The notes: generated by a model not told the origin, from the sequence alone. DNA of 64,000 nucleotides from Rhizobium gallicum bv. gallicum R602sp (GCF_000816845.1 NZ_CP006880.1:2294001-2358000), one strand, 5' to 3'; positions 1 through 8,880 are shown, numbered from the stretch's first letter. Translations and numbers: made by a program.

Positions 1-2340
1 ACCGGTTACCGCAAGATCATCGACGCGATCCTGGATGCCGGCGGCGCGCTCGAAAGACCCGCAACGCTAACCGACGGCGGCGTCGGCGCGGCCATTGCCC
101 GTATCGACGGGCTTGCAAAGGTCATGGGCCGGGAGGCCTTCGGCGATGATGTTGCACCCAACGATGCGTGGTCGCTTCGCGTCGTCCGCTCGCCTTATCC
201 GCATGCGGCTTTCGCTTTCGGCGATCTGAAGGCCTGGCGCGACGCCAATCCCGGTGTTGAGCTGGTGCTGACGGCCAAGGACATTCCCGGCAAGAACTGC
301 TTCGGCGTCATCCCGCCCTTTGCCGACCAGCCGGTCTTTGCCGAGAAAGTGGCGCGCTTCCGGGGCGAGGCCGTCGCGGCCGTTGTCGGTGAGGCGAACG
401 CGATCGCCGCACTCGATCTGGAGTGTTTCCCGATCGGCTGGGAAGAGCGCAAGCCGGCAATGACTGTCGCAGAAGCACTTTTGCCGGAGGCAGCCGTCCT
501 CCACGGGAACCGCGCGGGCAACGTGATGTGCAGCGGCTTCGTCAAGCGTGGGGATGTCGAAGCCGGCTTTACCGCCGCCGACATCGTCATTGAGGGCGAT
601 TTTTCAACCGCTTTCGTCGAACACGCCTATATCGAGCCGGAAGCCGGCTATGCTATCCGCATCGGCAATCGGTTGGAAATTTATGGCTGCACGCAGGCAC
701 CCTTCATGGACCGCGACAGCATGGCCGAGATCATGGGACTGTCGCCGGAGGCTGTGCGCGTGGTGCCTTCAGCCTGCGGCGGTGGCTTCGGCTCCAAGCT
801 CGATCTTTCCATACAGCCCTATATCGGTCTTGCCGCCTGGCTCACCAACCGGCCGGTGCGCATGGCCTATTCCCGCACCGAATCCATGCAATCCACCACA
901 AAGCGCCACCCCAGCGAGATCACAATCCGCATCGGTGCGACGCGAGACGGAAAGATCACTGCGCTTGAGTTCAACGGCGATTTCAACACCGGCGCCTATG
1001 CCTCCTGGGGGCCAACGGTCGCCAACCGCGTGCCGGTGCACGCCTCCGGCCCCTACTTGATCGAGAACTATCGCGCGCGGAGCAGGGCGATCCACACCCA
1101 CTGTCCGCCATCCGGCGCGTTCCGCGGATTCGGCGTGCCGCAGGCGGCAATGGCACAGGAGTCCCTGCTCGACGAACTGGCGCTGAAACTTGGCATGGAC
1201 CGCCTGGAACTGCGCCTTCTTAACGCGCTCGACAACGGCCAGCCGACGGTAACGGGCCAGATCTTCGACAAGGGCGTGGGCATCGGCGCCTGTCTGGAGG
1301 CCCTGCAACCCGCCTGGGATCGCGCCGGCCCGGAAGCAAAGGATCGCAACGCCGAAGCCGAACGTTCTGGCAGCCCGCTGCGCTGGGGCATCGGCATCGC
1401 GTCCGGCTGGTACGGCTGCGGCAACACCTCGCTGCCCAATCCCTCGATCATCAAAGCCGGCATTCGCGCCGATGGCACCATCGTCCTGCACCAGGGCGCA
1501 ACCGATATCGGCCAGGGTTCGAACACCGTTATCGCCCAGATTTTCGCGACCGCGCTGGGTGTGCCTGTCTCTGCCTGCATGCTCGTCGGTCCAGATACCT
1601 ACCTGACGCCCGATGCCGGCAAGACCTCCGCCTCCCGACAGACCTATGTTTCTGGCAATGCCGCTAGGCTTTGTGGCGAAGCGCTGAGAACACAGATCCT
1701 AAGGCTCGGCAATGTCTCGGGCGATGCCGAGATTAAGATCGACAACGGCGTCATCCGCCTCGCCGACGGCGAGGTGCGCCGGACGGTTCATCTTGGCGAA
1801 GCTCTGCCTGCCGACGCGGACGGCTACGTCCTCGTGGCCGAGGAAAGCTACGACCCGCCGACAAGACCGCTCGACGAGAACGGCCAGGGCCATCCCTACG
1901 CGGTCTTCGGCTATGCCGCGCAACTGGTCGAACTCAGTGTCGACATGGCGCTCGGCACGGTTAAGCTGCGGAAGTTCACCGCCGCCCATGACGTCGGCAG
2001 GGCGATCAACCCGCTGCTGATCGAGGGACAGATCCAGGGCGGCATCGCTCAGGGTGTGGGTTTTGCGCTGATGGAGGAATTCGTTCCGGGACGCACCGAG
2101 AACCTGCACGATTACCTCATCCCGACCTTCGGCGACATTCCGCCCGTCGAGACCCTGATCGTCGAGGTCGAGGACGGCCATGGACCGTACGGCGCCAAGG
2201 GGCTCGGGGAGCATGTACTGATCCCGACTGCGCCGGCGATCCTCAACGCAATTCGCGATGCTGCGGGCGTGCGCATCCACCACCTGCCAGCGACGCCGGC
2301 GAAGGTGATGGCGGCGATCCGCGCCGCAGTGAAGAACTGA
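1..2340 (+). CDS. Molybdenum hydroxylase (xanthine dehydrogenase family), fused 2Fe-2S + molybdopterin subunit, 5' partial
   Basis: The reading frame is open from base 1, so the start lies outside the window and 779 codons are visible. The first residues (TGYRKIIDAIL) match the end of a CoxS-type 2Fe-2S domain, where CRCTGY ligates the second cluster. A linker then leads into the usual start of a molybdopterin subunit (ARIDGLAKVMGREAFGDD). Later motifs fit the family: GGFGSK near residue 260, GAFRGFGVPQ near residue 370 and KGLGE near the C-terminus, whose Glu is the expected catalytic base. The family hydroxylates N-heterocycles or aldehydes using water. Because a 6-hydroxynicotinate reductase homologue starts 12 bp downstream, a nicotinate-like N-heterocycle is the best guess for substrate. 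An internal ATG at 124 would cut the conserved linker and is not the real start. An FAD subunit, if any, lies upstream. Confidence 0.85.
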   Translation, partial: TGYRKIIDAILDAGGALERPATLTDGGVGAAIARIDGLAKVMGREAFGDDVAPNDAWSLRVVRSPYPHAAFAFGDLKAWRDANPGVELVLTAKDIPGKNCFGVIPPFADQPVFAEKVARFRGEAVAAVVGEANAIAALDLECFPIGWEERKPAMTVAEALLPEAAVLHGNRAGNVMCSGFVKRGDVEAGFTAADIVIEGDFSTAFVEHAYIEPEAGYAIRIGNRLEIYGCTQAPFMDRDSMAEIMGLSPEAVRVVPSACGGGFGSKLDLSIQPYIGLAAWLTNRPVRMAYSRTESMQSTTKRHPSEITIRIGATRDGKITALEFNGDFNTGAYASWGPTVANRVPVHASGPYLIENYRARSRAIHTHCPPSGAFRGFGVPQAAMAQESLLDELALKLGMDRLELRLLNALDNGQPTVTGQIFDKGVGIGACLEALQPAWDRAGPEAKDRNAEAERSGSPLRWGIGIASGWYGCGNTSLPNPSIIKAGIRADGTIVLHQGATDIGQGSNTVIAQIFATALGVPVSACMLVGPDTYLTPDAGKTSASRQTYVSGNAARLCGEALRTQILRLGNVSGDAEIKIDNGVIRLADGEVRRTVHLGEALPADADGYVLVAEESYDPPTRPLDENGQGHPYAVFGYAAQLVELSVDMALGTVKLRKFTAAHDVGRAINPLLIEGQIQGGIAQGVGFALMEEFVPGRTENLHDYLIPTFGDIPPVETLIVEVEDGHGPYGAKGLGEHVLIPTAPAILNAIRDAAGVRIHHLPATPAKVMAAIRAAVKN

Positions 2341-2352
2341 CGGGAAATCCCA

Positions 2353-3846
2353 ATGGTCAAACAAGCGAGCGAAAGCACAATAGATGGCAAGATCCGCTGC
2401 GATGCCTGCCCGGTGATGTGTTACATTTCAGAGGGCAGATCCGGCGCCTGCGATCGCTACGCCAATGTCGGCGGCGACCTCATTCGCGTCGATCCCCTAA
2501 CGATCATCGAGAACCGGAAGGACAATGGCGGCCAGCTCGTTTCCTTCCTGCCGGGCGCCGAAGACAAGGACTGGGACGGCGATCTTGTTCAGGCGAAGCG
2601 CTCCTTCGTCACCGCCGTCGGCGCCGGCACCACCTACCCGGACTATAAGCCTGCCCCCTTCATCGTCTCGCAGCGAGAAGGCGGCGTCGACATGGTGACG
2701 GTCGTCACCGAAGGCATCTTCAGCTACTGCGGCGCCAAGGTGAAAATCGATACCGACCGCTATCTCGGCCCTGAGACCTCTGCCGTGCGCGTTGAAGGCG
2801 AGCCGGTTGGCCATGTCACGACCGGCGAATACGGCTCACAGATGCTCTCGCTCGGCGGCGTCCATCACCTGACCGGCGGGACCAAGAAGGAGGGCCGCCT
2901 CACGTGCGACGCACTTTTGCGACTCTGCAACGGTGAGGCCGTGGCGATGACGATCGACGGCGGCGCGGGGATCGTCGTCAAGGCGGGTACGGCACCGGTC
3001 ATCAACGGCGTCGAGGAACAGCGAATGCGCGTCGGCTGCGGCTCGGCGACGATCGGCATGTTTGCCAAGCAATGGGCGCGGCATGTGGACGAGGTTGTCG
3101 TGGTCGACGACCACATCACCGGCGTTCTTTCCGAACACCAGGCTGGCCGCGTGCTCGACATCCCAGCGACCGGCATCAGGATCAAGGGCCGCCGTTCAAC
3201 CCCGGGTCGCTATTTCCAGGTGGCAGAGCCCGGCACCGGCTGGGGCGGCACCAACATTTCCGATCCGCTCTCGATTCTCGGCGCGTTCGATCCCAAGACC
3301 GCCTATCCCGGCCTGCGCCTCCTGATGGTCTCCACCACGGGTGAGCAATATGGGTACTACATTCTCGACGAAAACCTCGTGCCCGCTCTCCAGACGAGCC
3401 TGCCCGAAGATATCCGCTTATCGGTCGAGCAAATCGCCGAAAATTGCGAGCCGGCCGTCTGCTCGGTGCTTTTCATGGGTGGCGCCGGAGGCAGCTTGCG
3501 CGCAGGGGTCACGCGCAATCCGGTGCAACTCACCCGCTCGGTCAAGGACGCACTGACCTACGTGTCGTGCGGTGGCGCGCCGGCCTATGTCTGGCCCGGC
3601 GGCGGCATTACCGTGATGGCAGACGTGACGCAGATGCCGGCCAATTCCTTCGGCTACGTGCCGACCCCCGCACTCGTCGCGCCAATCGAATTCACTATGC
3701 GGCTTGACGACTACCGTGCGCTCGGCGGCCATATGGAAGCGGTGGTACCGATCGAGGAGGCGCTGAAGGTGGCGGAACGCAAGGTCGCTCAGCGCCAGGA
3801 CGCACCCTGGCCAACCGAAAGCCAAAATTTCAAGTGGCAGGCATGA
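2353..3846 (+). CDS. 6-hydroxynicotinate reductase-like iron-sulfur flavoprotein
   Basis: 497 aa, recognised as a homologue of Eubacterium barkeri Hnr. That enzyme uses reduced ferredoxin to convert 6-hydroxynicotinate to 1,4,5,6-tetrahydro-6-oxonicotinate, and was reported to carry covalently bound flavin, one 2Fe-2S and two 4Fe-4S clusters. Here the N-terminus has a clear cluster motif, Cys16-x2-Cys19-Pro-x2-Cys23-x9-Cys33. Further Cys occur in SYCGAK, VGCGSATIG, NCEPAVC and VSCGGAP. I see no canonical ApbE flavinylation motif (DxxTGAT). The gene lies 12 bp after the Mo hydroxylase and 16 bp before the UPF0280 gene, so one operon is likely. The exact substrate is inferred; another hydroxylated aza-arene is possible. 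Confidence 0.75.
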   Translation: MVKQASESTIDGKIRCDACPVMCYISEGRSGACDRYANVGGDLIRVDPLTIIENRKDNGGQLVSFLPGAEDKDWDGDLVQAKRSFVTAVGAGTTYPDYKPAPFIVSQREGGVDMVTVVTEGIFSYCGAKVKIDTDRYLGPETSAVRVEGEPVGHVTTGEYGSQMLSLGGVHHLTGGTKKEGRLTCDALLRLCNGEAVAMTIDGGAGIVVKAGTAPVINGVEEQRMRVGCGSATIGMFAKQWARHVDEVVVVDDHITGVLSEHQAGRVLDIPATGIRIKGRRSTPGRYFQVAEPGTGWGGTNISDPLSILGAFDPKTAYPGLRLLMVSTTGEQYGYYILDENLVPALQTSLPEDIRLSVEQIAENCEPAVCSVLFMGGAGGSLRAGVTRNPVQLTRSVKDALTYVSCGGAPAYVWPGGGITVMADVTQMPANSFGYVPTPALVAPIEFTMRLDDYRALGGHMEAVVPIEEALKVAERKVAQRQDAPWPTESQNFKWQA

Positions 3847-3862
3847 CACGGACAGTAACGGA

Positions 3863-4852
3863 GTGACGACCTTGGGTCCTCAGGCGAGATACTTGCCGGA
3901 TCAGGACGGATCAGGTGGCAGGCTGCACCTGCAGCACGGCCCGATCGACCTCGTCATCGGCGCCGATGACGGCGCTCGCCTGCGTTGCAACGCGGCAGAT
4001 ATGCGCGCCCGTGCCTTCGAGGTCGCAACTGCGAGGTTCGAAACGGTGCTTGAGGAGCTGACGTCGGAGCTGCCGCTGCTTCGCACCGAAGCGGATCCGG
4101 ACATGTCCGATCCCGGCGGAAGCGTCGCCAGACGGATGGTCGCGGCAGTGAAGCCGCTTTCGCGATACCGTTTCATAACACCGATGGCCGCCGTTGCCGG
4201 CGCCGTCGCGGAGGAAATTCTAGACTCAATGGTTGCCGCTTTTTCACCAGTCGAAAGACCGGCCCGGATCTACGTCAACAATGGCGGCGACATCGCTGTC
4301 CATCTCCACGGTGACGCCTCCTTCCGTGTCCGCATCGCCCGGCTAGACAATGTTTCACTTGGCCATTTCGAGCTGAAGGGCGCCTGCCAGAGCCGCGGTA
4401 TCGCCACCAGCGGCAGGGGGGGCCGCAGCCTCTCGCTCGGCATTGCCGAATCCGTTACCGTCATTGCCCGCACCGCAGCCGAGGCGGATGCCGCCGCGAC
4501 GCTCATCGCCAATGCCGTCGATCTTCCCGGCCATCCTGCAATCGAACGCGTCCGCGCCGTCGATGTCCGCGACGACAGCGATCTCGGAACAAGGCTCGTC
4601 GTGCGCAATTGCGGCAGGCTGGCATCCGACGAGGTCGAGGAAGCTCTGTCACGCGGCGGCGCGGAAGCTGAGCGCTTCATAGCGCTCGGTTTCATCGAAA
4701 GAGCCGCGCTTTTTCTTCAGGATCAGGGGCGCCTGGCAATGGCGTGCGATCAGGACTCCACCGGAAACACAATCATCGCAACGGAGCACGTCAGCCATGG
4801 CCGAACCAAAGATCAGGAAAATCCTTACGGCGGTGGAGGAAATCCGCCATGA
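3863..4852 (+). CDS. UPF0280 family (ApbE-like) protein
   Basis: 329 aa with a GTG start at 3863; a TTG at 3872 is better spaced from the GGAG at 3859-3862 and may be the true start. The core carries ApbE-like signatures: INNGGDIAV-type sequence (VNNGGDIAVHL) near residue 140 and GIATSGRGGRSLSLG near residue 185. ApbE proteins are FAD:protein FMN transferases that attach flavin covalently to Thr/Ser. UPF0280 is a related family without an assigned function that I know of. The last 56 bp overlap the next gene. Its position directly after a reductase whose homologue has covalent flavin suggests a maturation role (inference). Confidence 0.7.
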   Translation: MTTLGPQARYLPDQDGSGGRLHLQHGPIDLVIGADDGARLRCNAADMRARAFEVATARFETVLEELTSELPLLRTEADPDMSDPGGSVARRMVAAVKPLSRYRFITPMAAVAGAVAEEILDSMVAAFSPVERPARIYVNNGGDIAVHLHGDASFRVRIARLDNVSLGHFELKGACQSRGIATSGRGGRSLSLGIAESVTVIARTAAEADAAATLIANAVDLPGHPAIERVRAVDVRDDSDLGTRLVVRNCGRLASDEVEEALSRGGAEAERFIALGFIERAALFLQDQGRLAMACDQDSTGNTIIATEHVSHGRTKDQENPYGGGGNPP

Positions 4853-5381
4853 AGGCGGCACGCCACCTGCAAAGCCGCTGAAGCGCGGCGCCGTGCTTGC
4901 CGTTATCGAAAATCCGTTCGCGGGCGCCTATCATGAGGATATTCAGGGCTTCATGAAGGATCTGGAGCCTCTCGGCCTCGACATGGCGAGGCGGCTGATA
5001 GAAGCGCTCGGCGGCAACGCGGGCGCGATCGAGGGCTATGGCAAGGGCGCGATTGTCGGTCAGGCCGGCGAAGTGGAACATGGCGCCCTATGGCATGTGC
5101 CGGGCGGCTATGCCATGCGCGAGGCATTGGGTAACGCCAAGGCGATCGTTCCCTCGACGAAGAAAGTCGGCGCCGCCGGCACGCGGCTAGACGTTCCCGT
5201 AACCCATATCGATGCGTCCTATGTCCGCAGCCATTTCGACGCCATGGAGGTCGGCCTTGCCGACGCACCGCGCGCTAACGAGATGGTACTGGCGCTGGTA
5301 ATGACCACCGGCGCGCGCATTCACGCCCGCGTCGGCGGACTAAAAGCAGAAGACATCAAGGGAGAGGATGGACTGAGATGA
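4797..5381 (+). CDS. DUF1185 / amino acid synthesis family protein, copy 1
   Basis: 194 aa. ATG at 4797 is preceded by GGAG nine bases upstream, inside the end of the UPF0280 gene. It is clearly paralogous to the next gene: both contain NPFAGxYxED near residue 40, ExYGKxAxVGxxGExEH near residue 80, a VPSxKKxG loop, VRSHFDxMEV and a C-terminal RVGGLK..I.G.DGLR. The family (DUF1185, AA_synth) is small and soluble. Its name rests on a structural guess and no reaction is established to my knowledge. Tight translational coupling with both neighbours implies a role in the same N-heterocycle pathway, perhaps as half of a heteromer with copy 2. Confidence 0.7.
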   Translation: MAEPKIRKILTAVEEIRHEGGTPPAKPLKRGAVLAVIENPFAGAYHEDIQGFMKDLEPLGLDMARRLIEALGGNAGAIEGYGKGAIVGQAGEVEHGALWHVPGGYAMREALGNAKAIVPSTKKVGAAGTRLDVPVTHIDASYVRSHFDAMEVGLADAPRANEMVLALVMTTGARIHARVGGLKAEDIKGEDGLR

Positions 5382-5962
5382 AAGCCGAAATCCGTAAGCT
5401 CGCCGTTTTTCTCGAGGAAACCCATTCTGAAATGGGCCGGACGGTTTCGCCGCCGACCCGCAAGGCGGCCGCAATTGCGGTTATCCGCAACCCCTTTGCC
5501 GGACGCTATGTCGAGGACCTGACGCCGCTGATCGATATCGGCGCCGAACTCGGCGGCCTGCTGGGAGAGAAATGTGTGGTGGCACTGGGCATTGAGCCCT
5601 CCAAGGCCGAGAGCTACGGCAAGGCAGCCATGGTCGGCGAGAACGGTGAGCTGGAACATGCCGCCGCCCTACTGCATCCCGCCATGGGCAAGCCGCTTCG
5701 CGCCGCCGTCGAGAAAGGCGCGGCCCTGGTCCCGTCGTCGAAGAAGCGTGGCGGGCCTGGCCAGACACTCGACATACCCCTCGGCCACAAGGATGCAGCC
5801 TTCGTCCGCTCACACTTCGACGGCATGGAGGTAAGCCTTAACGATTCCCCGCGCGCCGACGAGATCATGGTCGCCGTCGCCGTCACGGACAGCGGCCGGC
5901 CTTTTGCCCGCGTCGGCGGCCTGAAGGTGGACGAGATCGAAGGCAAGGACGGACTGCGCTAG
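5378..5962 (+). CDS. DUF1185 / amino acid synthesis family protein, copy 2
   Basis: 194 aa, the same length as copy 1, starting in an ATGA overlap with it. The shared blocks listed for copy 1 are all present here; the N-terminal 35 residues and the middle differ most. Tandem paralogues with overlapping stop/start codons commonly encode two subunits of one complex, which is my inference. It is the last gene of the rightward operon in this part of the window. No signal peptide or membrane segment is visible. Confidence 0.7.
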   Translation: MKAEIRKLAVFLEETHSEMGRTVSPPTRKAAAIAVIRNPFAGRYVEDLTPLIDIGAELGGLLGEKCVVALGIEPSKAESYGKAAMVGENGELEHAAALLHPAMGKPLRAAVEKGAALVPSSKKRGGPGQTLDIPLGHKDAAFVRSHFDGMEVSLNDSPRADEIMVAVAVTDSGRPFARVGGLKVDEIEGKDGLR

Positions 5963-6273
5963 ATCACGGTGATTTTGATCCATTCCGCCCAAAAATCATA
6001 AATGTGAACGATCTAGAAGGTTAAGGTGTGGTGCCTGCGAAAACCCGCCCACGCCTTTTCTCACTCGGGGCCCCGACAGGAAAGACGGTGCGAAGCGTGG
6101 TCTGATCGTGACGTGTGGAGAAGCTGGTATGGGAGAGCATCCCGGTTAAGGCGCCGAATGTAGACAAGATGGGATTGCCTAGCAACGCGACAATATCAAT
6201 CAAGTTACCTGCTTTCATGAACCACTCGGCACGTCAAAGCGCTGCGGCGATCTGAGTGAAGACCGGCGCTGCG
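5963..6273. other. Intergenic region between convergent operons, no gene seen
   Basis: About 310 bases between the end of the second DUF1185 gene and the end of the enamidase gene on the other strand. A 65-codon open frame on the minus strand has no recognisable content. I see no strong terminator hairpin with a T-run. Confidence 0.5.
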
Positions 6274-7488
6274 TCAGCCATACTGGGCATACCGGCCGAA
6301 GACGATCTCCGGCACCGCCGTGGCCGGCGGCGTGTTGCGGCTTCGCTGTGTCCGGATTACGCCGTCGATGACTGTCATGCCGATCCCGGGCAGGTTGCCG
6401 AGCTTCACGGACTCGAGGAGGGTCGCGCCTGGCGCATGCTGGGCCCGGTCCATGATGACGAAGTCGGCCGTCCTGCCGGGCTCGATGATGCCGCAGTCGA
6501 GATTGCGCTGGCGGGCCGTATTGCCGGTGGCGAAACAGAAGGCCACCTCCGCCGGCGTGTCGGAAAGACTTGCGACCAACGACACCATGCGCAGGATGCC
6601 GAGCGGCTGCACGCCGGAACCCGCCGGTCCATCGGTGCCGAGAATGACCTGATCGAGCTTCTTGAGTTCACGCGCCGTGTTGACCGTCAGCAGCGCCGCA
6701 CGCTCGTTTCCGTTGTGAACGATCTCCAGACCCCGCATGCAGCGCTCGCAGATGCAGACGATCTGGTCGTCCGGCAGCGCCGTATGCCCGCCGTTCAGAT
6801 GGCCGACCACATCGGTATCCGCCTCCAGCACCACATCCTTGTCGATCAGGCCCGAGCCGGGAATCGAAGGACCGCCAGTGTGGATTGTGCTCTGGATGCC
6901 GTATTTGCGCGCCCAGGCCACCATCTGCTTGGCATTGGCGGCGTCCTTGACGCTGCCGAGACCGACTTCGCCGAGCAGCTTGACGCCGGCCTCCGCCAGA
7001 TCCTTGAAATCCTGTTCGACCATGCCCGTCTCGATGACCGGCGCACCGGCATGAACCTTGACCCCTGAGGGACGGAAATTTTCGTAGAACCGCTGCGAGG
7101 CAATCGCATGCGCTTTGAGGCCGACGATGTCGCGCGGACGGCCGGGTGCGTGCACTTCGCCAGCCGAGATCATCGTCGTTACACCGCCGTTGAGCGTCGA
7201 GTCGATCCAGTTCAGTTGCTGCTGGCGCGGTGTGTAGTCGCCGATCACCGGGTGGACGTGGCTGTCGATCAGCCCGGGGGCGACTGTCGTCGCCCTGGCG
7301 TCGACGATCGTCTTGGCGCCTTCCGTGTCGATGTCCTTCTCATAGCCTACTGCGGTGATAATTCCGTCGTCGCAAACGATACAGTCCCCGTCGAGGATCG
7401 GCTGCTCGATCTTGCCGGAAAGGATCAGGCCGATATTCTTGATGACCAGCCTGCCAGCCTTTTCGTTTCCGCCCGCTACATCAGCCAT
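6274..7488 (-). CDS. Enamidase-like amidohydrolase
   Basis: 404 aa from ATG 7488, which has AAGGGGA seven bases upstream; the frame extends further but without support. Amidohydrolase superfamily: the metal motif HVH sits at residues 77-79, then VKLLGEVGLG near residue 175, IHTGG, GHLNGGH and the active-site Asp region LGTDGPAGSG. The sequence is recognised as similar to Eubacterium barkeri enamidase, an Fe/Zn enzyme that opens 1,4,5,6-tetrahydro-6-oxonicotinate to 2-formylglutarate and ammonia. That is exactly the step after Hnr, and the gene faces the Hnr operon. It is probably expressed from the shared region 7489-7690. Other cyclic-amide hydrolases are possible. Confidence 0.75.
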   Translation of the reverse strand: MADVAGGNEKAGRLVIKNIGLILSGKIEQPILDGDCIVCDDGIITAVGYEKDIDTEGAKTIVDARATTVAPGLIDSHVHPVIGDYTPRQQQLNWIDSTLNGGVTTMISAGEVHAPGRPRDIVGLKAHAIASQRFYENFRPSGVKVHAGAPVIETGMVEQDFKDLAEAGVKLLGEVGLGSVKDAANAKQMVAWARKYGIQSTIHTGGPSIPGSGLIDKDVVLEADTDVVGHLNGGHTALPDDQIVCICERCMRGLEIVHNGNERAALLTVNTARELKKLDQVILGTDGPAGSGVQPLGILRMVSLVASLSDTPAEVAFCFATGNTARQRNLDCGIIEPGRTADFVIMDRAQHAPGATLLESVKLGNLPGIGMTVIDGVIRTQRSRNTPPATAVPEIVFGRYAQYG

Positions 7489-7690
7489 TTTCGTCCCCTT
7501 CCTTGATTGTTGCACGCCGGATCCGGCGAAATTTATCTGCGGCACGGTTCGGCGATCCAATTTGCATACGAATGCTAACTTTGCCGGAAATTTCTGTCGA
7601 GCCCAAATCCTTTATTGACAAAAGCGCCGTTTCGGATTTCCATTTCATTCGTACACAAACAAATTATTGTCGATGGAACGGGAAACCCGA
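7489..7690. promoter_or_regulatory. Divergent promoter region of the enamidase and ferredoxin reductase genes
   Basis: About 200 AT-richer bases between two divergent starts. A TTGACA is at 7615-7620 on the plus strand with a weak -10 near 7638. GCATACGAATGC (7564-7575) is a CAT-N4-ATG palindrome, and CATTCGTACA (7646-7655) matches its reverse complement in 9 of 10 bases, making a plausible pair of operator sites. No regulator gene is adjacent. Confidence 0.35.
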
Positions 7691-8533
7691 ATGACCACGC
7701 AATCGACCGGCAAAACCGGCGCAGGAGAGAATGAGGACGCCGACAGGCCGAAATCTCCAGCCCCGGCAGACATCTTTGCTCAGACGGTGACGGCGGTGAA
7801 ACACTACACCGATCGGTTGTTCCATTTCCGCATCACCAGGCCCGCAAGCTTTCGCTTCCGCTCCGGCGAATTCGTCATGATCGGCCTGCCAAATGCGCCA
7901 AAGCCGATATTCCGCGCCTATTCGATGGCCAGCCCCTCTTGGGACGAGGAGATCGAATTCCTTTCGATCAAGGTGCGGGGCGGGCAGTTCACCGAAAACC
8001 TGCAGAAGATCATTCCCGGGGACACGGTGTTGATGCGCAGGAAACCGACTGGTACGCTGGTGCTCGATGCCCTGCTGCCGGGCAAGCGGCTCTACCTCTT
8101 CTCGACCGGAACAGGCGTCGCGCCATTCGCGAGCCTTATCCGCGATCCAGACACCTATGAGAAGTTCGAGGAAGTAATCCTCGTGCAGACCTGCCGAGAA
8201 GTCGCCGAACTCACCTACATCACCGAACTGGTAGACGGACTTAAAAACGATCCGCTGATTGGAGAAGCAGCAAGCGAGAAACTGCGCCTCCATACGACGA
8301 CGACACGCGAAGCCTTCCCCCGCATGGGCCGTGTCACCGATCTCATCCGCAGCGGAGTTTTCTTTCGCGAAACCGGGCTGCCGCTCTTCGATCCGACGCA
8401 GGACCGCGCCATGATCTGCGGCTCGATGGAAATGCTGAAGGACAGCAAGACGGTTCTCGAATCCTTCGGGCTCGTCGAAGGCGCCAACCATGCGCCGGCC
8501 ACTTATGTTGTCGAACGGGCATTCGTCGGTTGA
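7691..8533 (+). CDS. Ferredoxin-NADP reductase family protein
   Basis: 280 aa from ATG 7691; an upstream TTG at 7667 or ATG at 7673 would add up to eight residues. FAD-binding FRAYSMASP near residue 80 (RxYS type), NAD(P)-binding FSTGTGVAPFASLIRDP near residue 145 and MICGS near the C-terminus, ending in a short aromatic-poor VERAFVG tail. A hydrophilic N-terminal extension of about 25 residues precedes the usual start. It moves electrons between NAD(P)H and ferredoxin. Divergent from the enamidase and in the same cluster as an Hnr homologue, it could supply reduced ferredoxin to Hnr (inference). No ferredoxin gene is in this cluster. Confidence 0.8.
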   Translation: MTTQSTGKTGAGENEDADRPKSPAPADIFAQTVTAVKHYTDRLFHFRITRPASFRFRSGEFVMIGLPNAPKPIFRAYSMASPSWDEEIEFLSIKVRGGQFTENLQKIIPGDTVLMRRKPTGTLVLDALLPGKRLYLFSTGTGVAPFASLIRDPDTYEKFEEVILVQTCREVAELTYITELVDGLKNDPLIGEAASEKLRLHTTTTREAFPRMGRVTDLIRSGVFFRETGLPLFDPTQDRAMICGSMEMLKDSKTVLESFGLVEGANHAPATYVVERAFVG

Positions 8534-8880
8534 CTTCAAGCCCGATTATCCGGCACCCGACGGAAACTGAACGCTTGGCAGTCGAGAGCTGGATCCATCA
8601 TGTGCGGGTCCGCGCCTTCATATGCAGCAGCGTGCCGCCATCAGGCATGTTTTCAAGCGGATCAAGTCCGTAGGGTTCGATCAGTCGATAGCTTTCCACG
8701 GTAGTGCGATAGCAAAGCGTGCTTCGGCCTCGCTCGTCGTCCGGGCTCGGGCCTTCAGCTGAGAGCCATGCGCGTCCAGCACCGCGTTGTTGGGAAAAGA
8801 GGTTTTCGTGGCACGACCACCTCACCATATTCGCTGCGCAGACGACATACGGCTTGCACTCTTGAAGGAGGCAACGTCAA
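8534..8880. other. Intergenic region, no gene seen
   Basis: About 350 bases between the ferredoxin reductase and the toxin-antitoxin promoter. A 76-codon minus-strand frame at 8598-8828 has a vague transposase-like tail, but not enough to name. Confidence 0.4.

Noticed and set aside
8598..8828. 76-codon minus-strand frame with a vaguely IS66-like tail
   Set aside because: Similarity covers too few residues and no inverted repeats were found.
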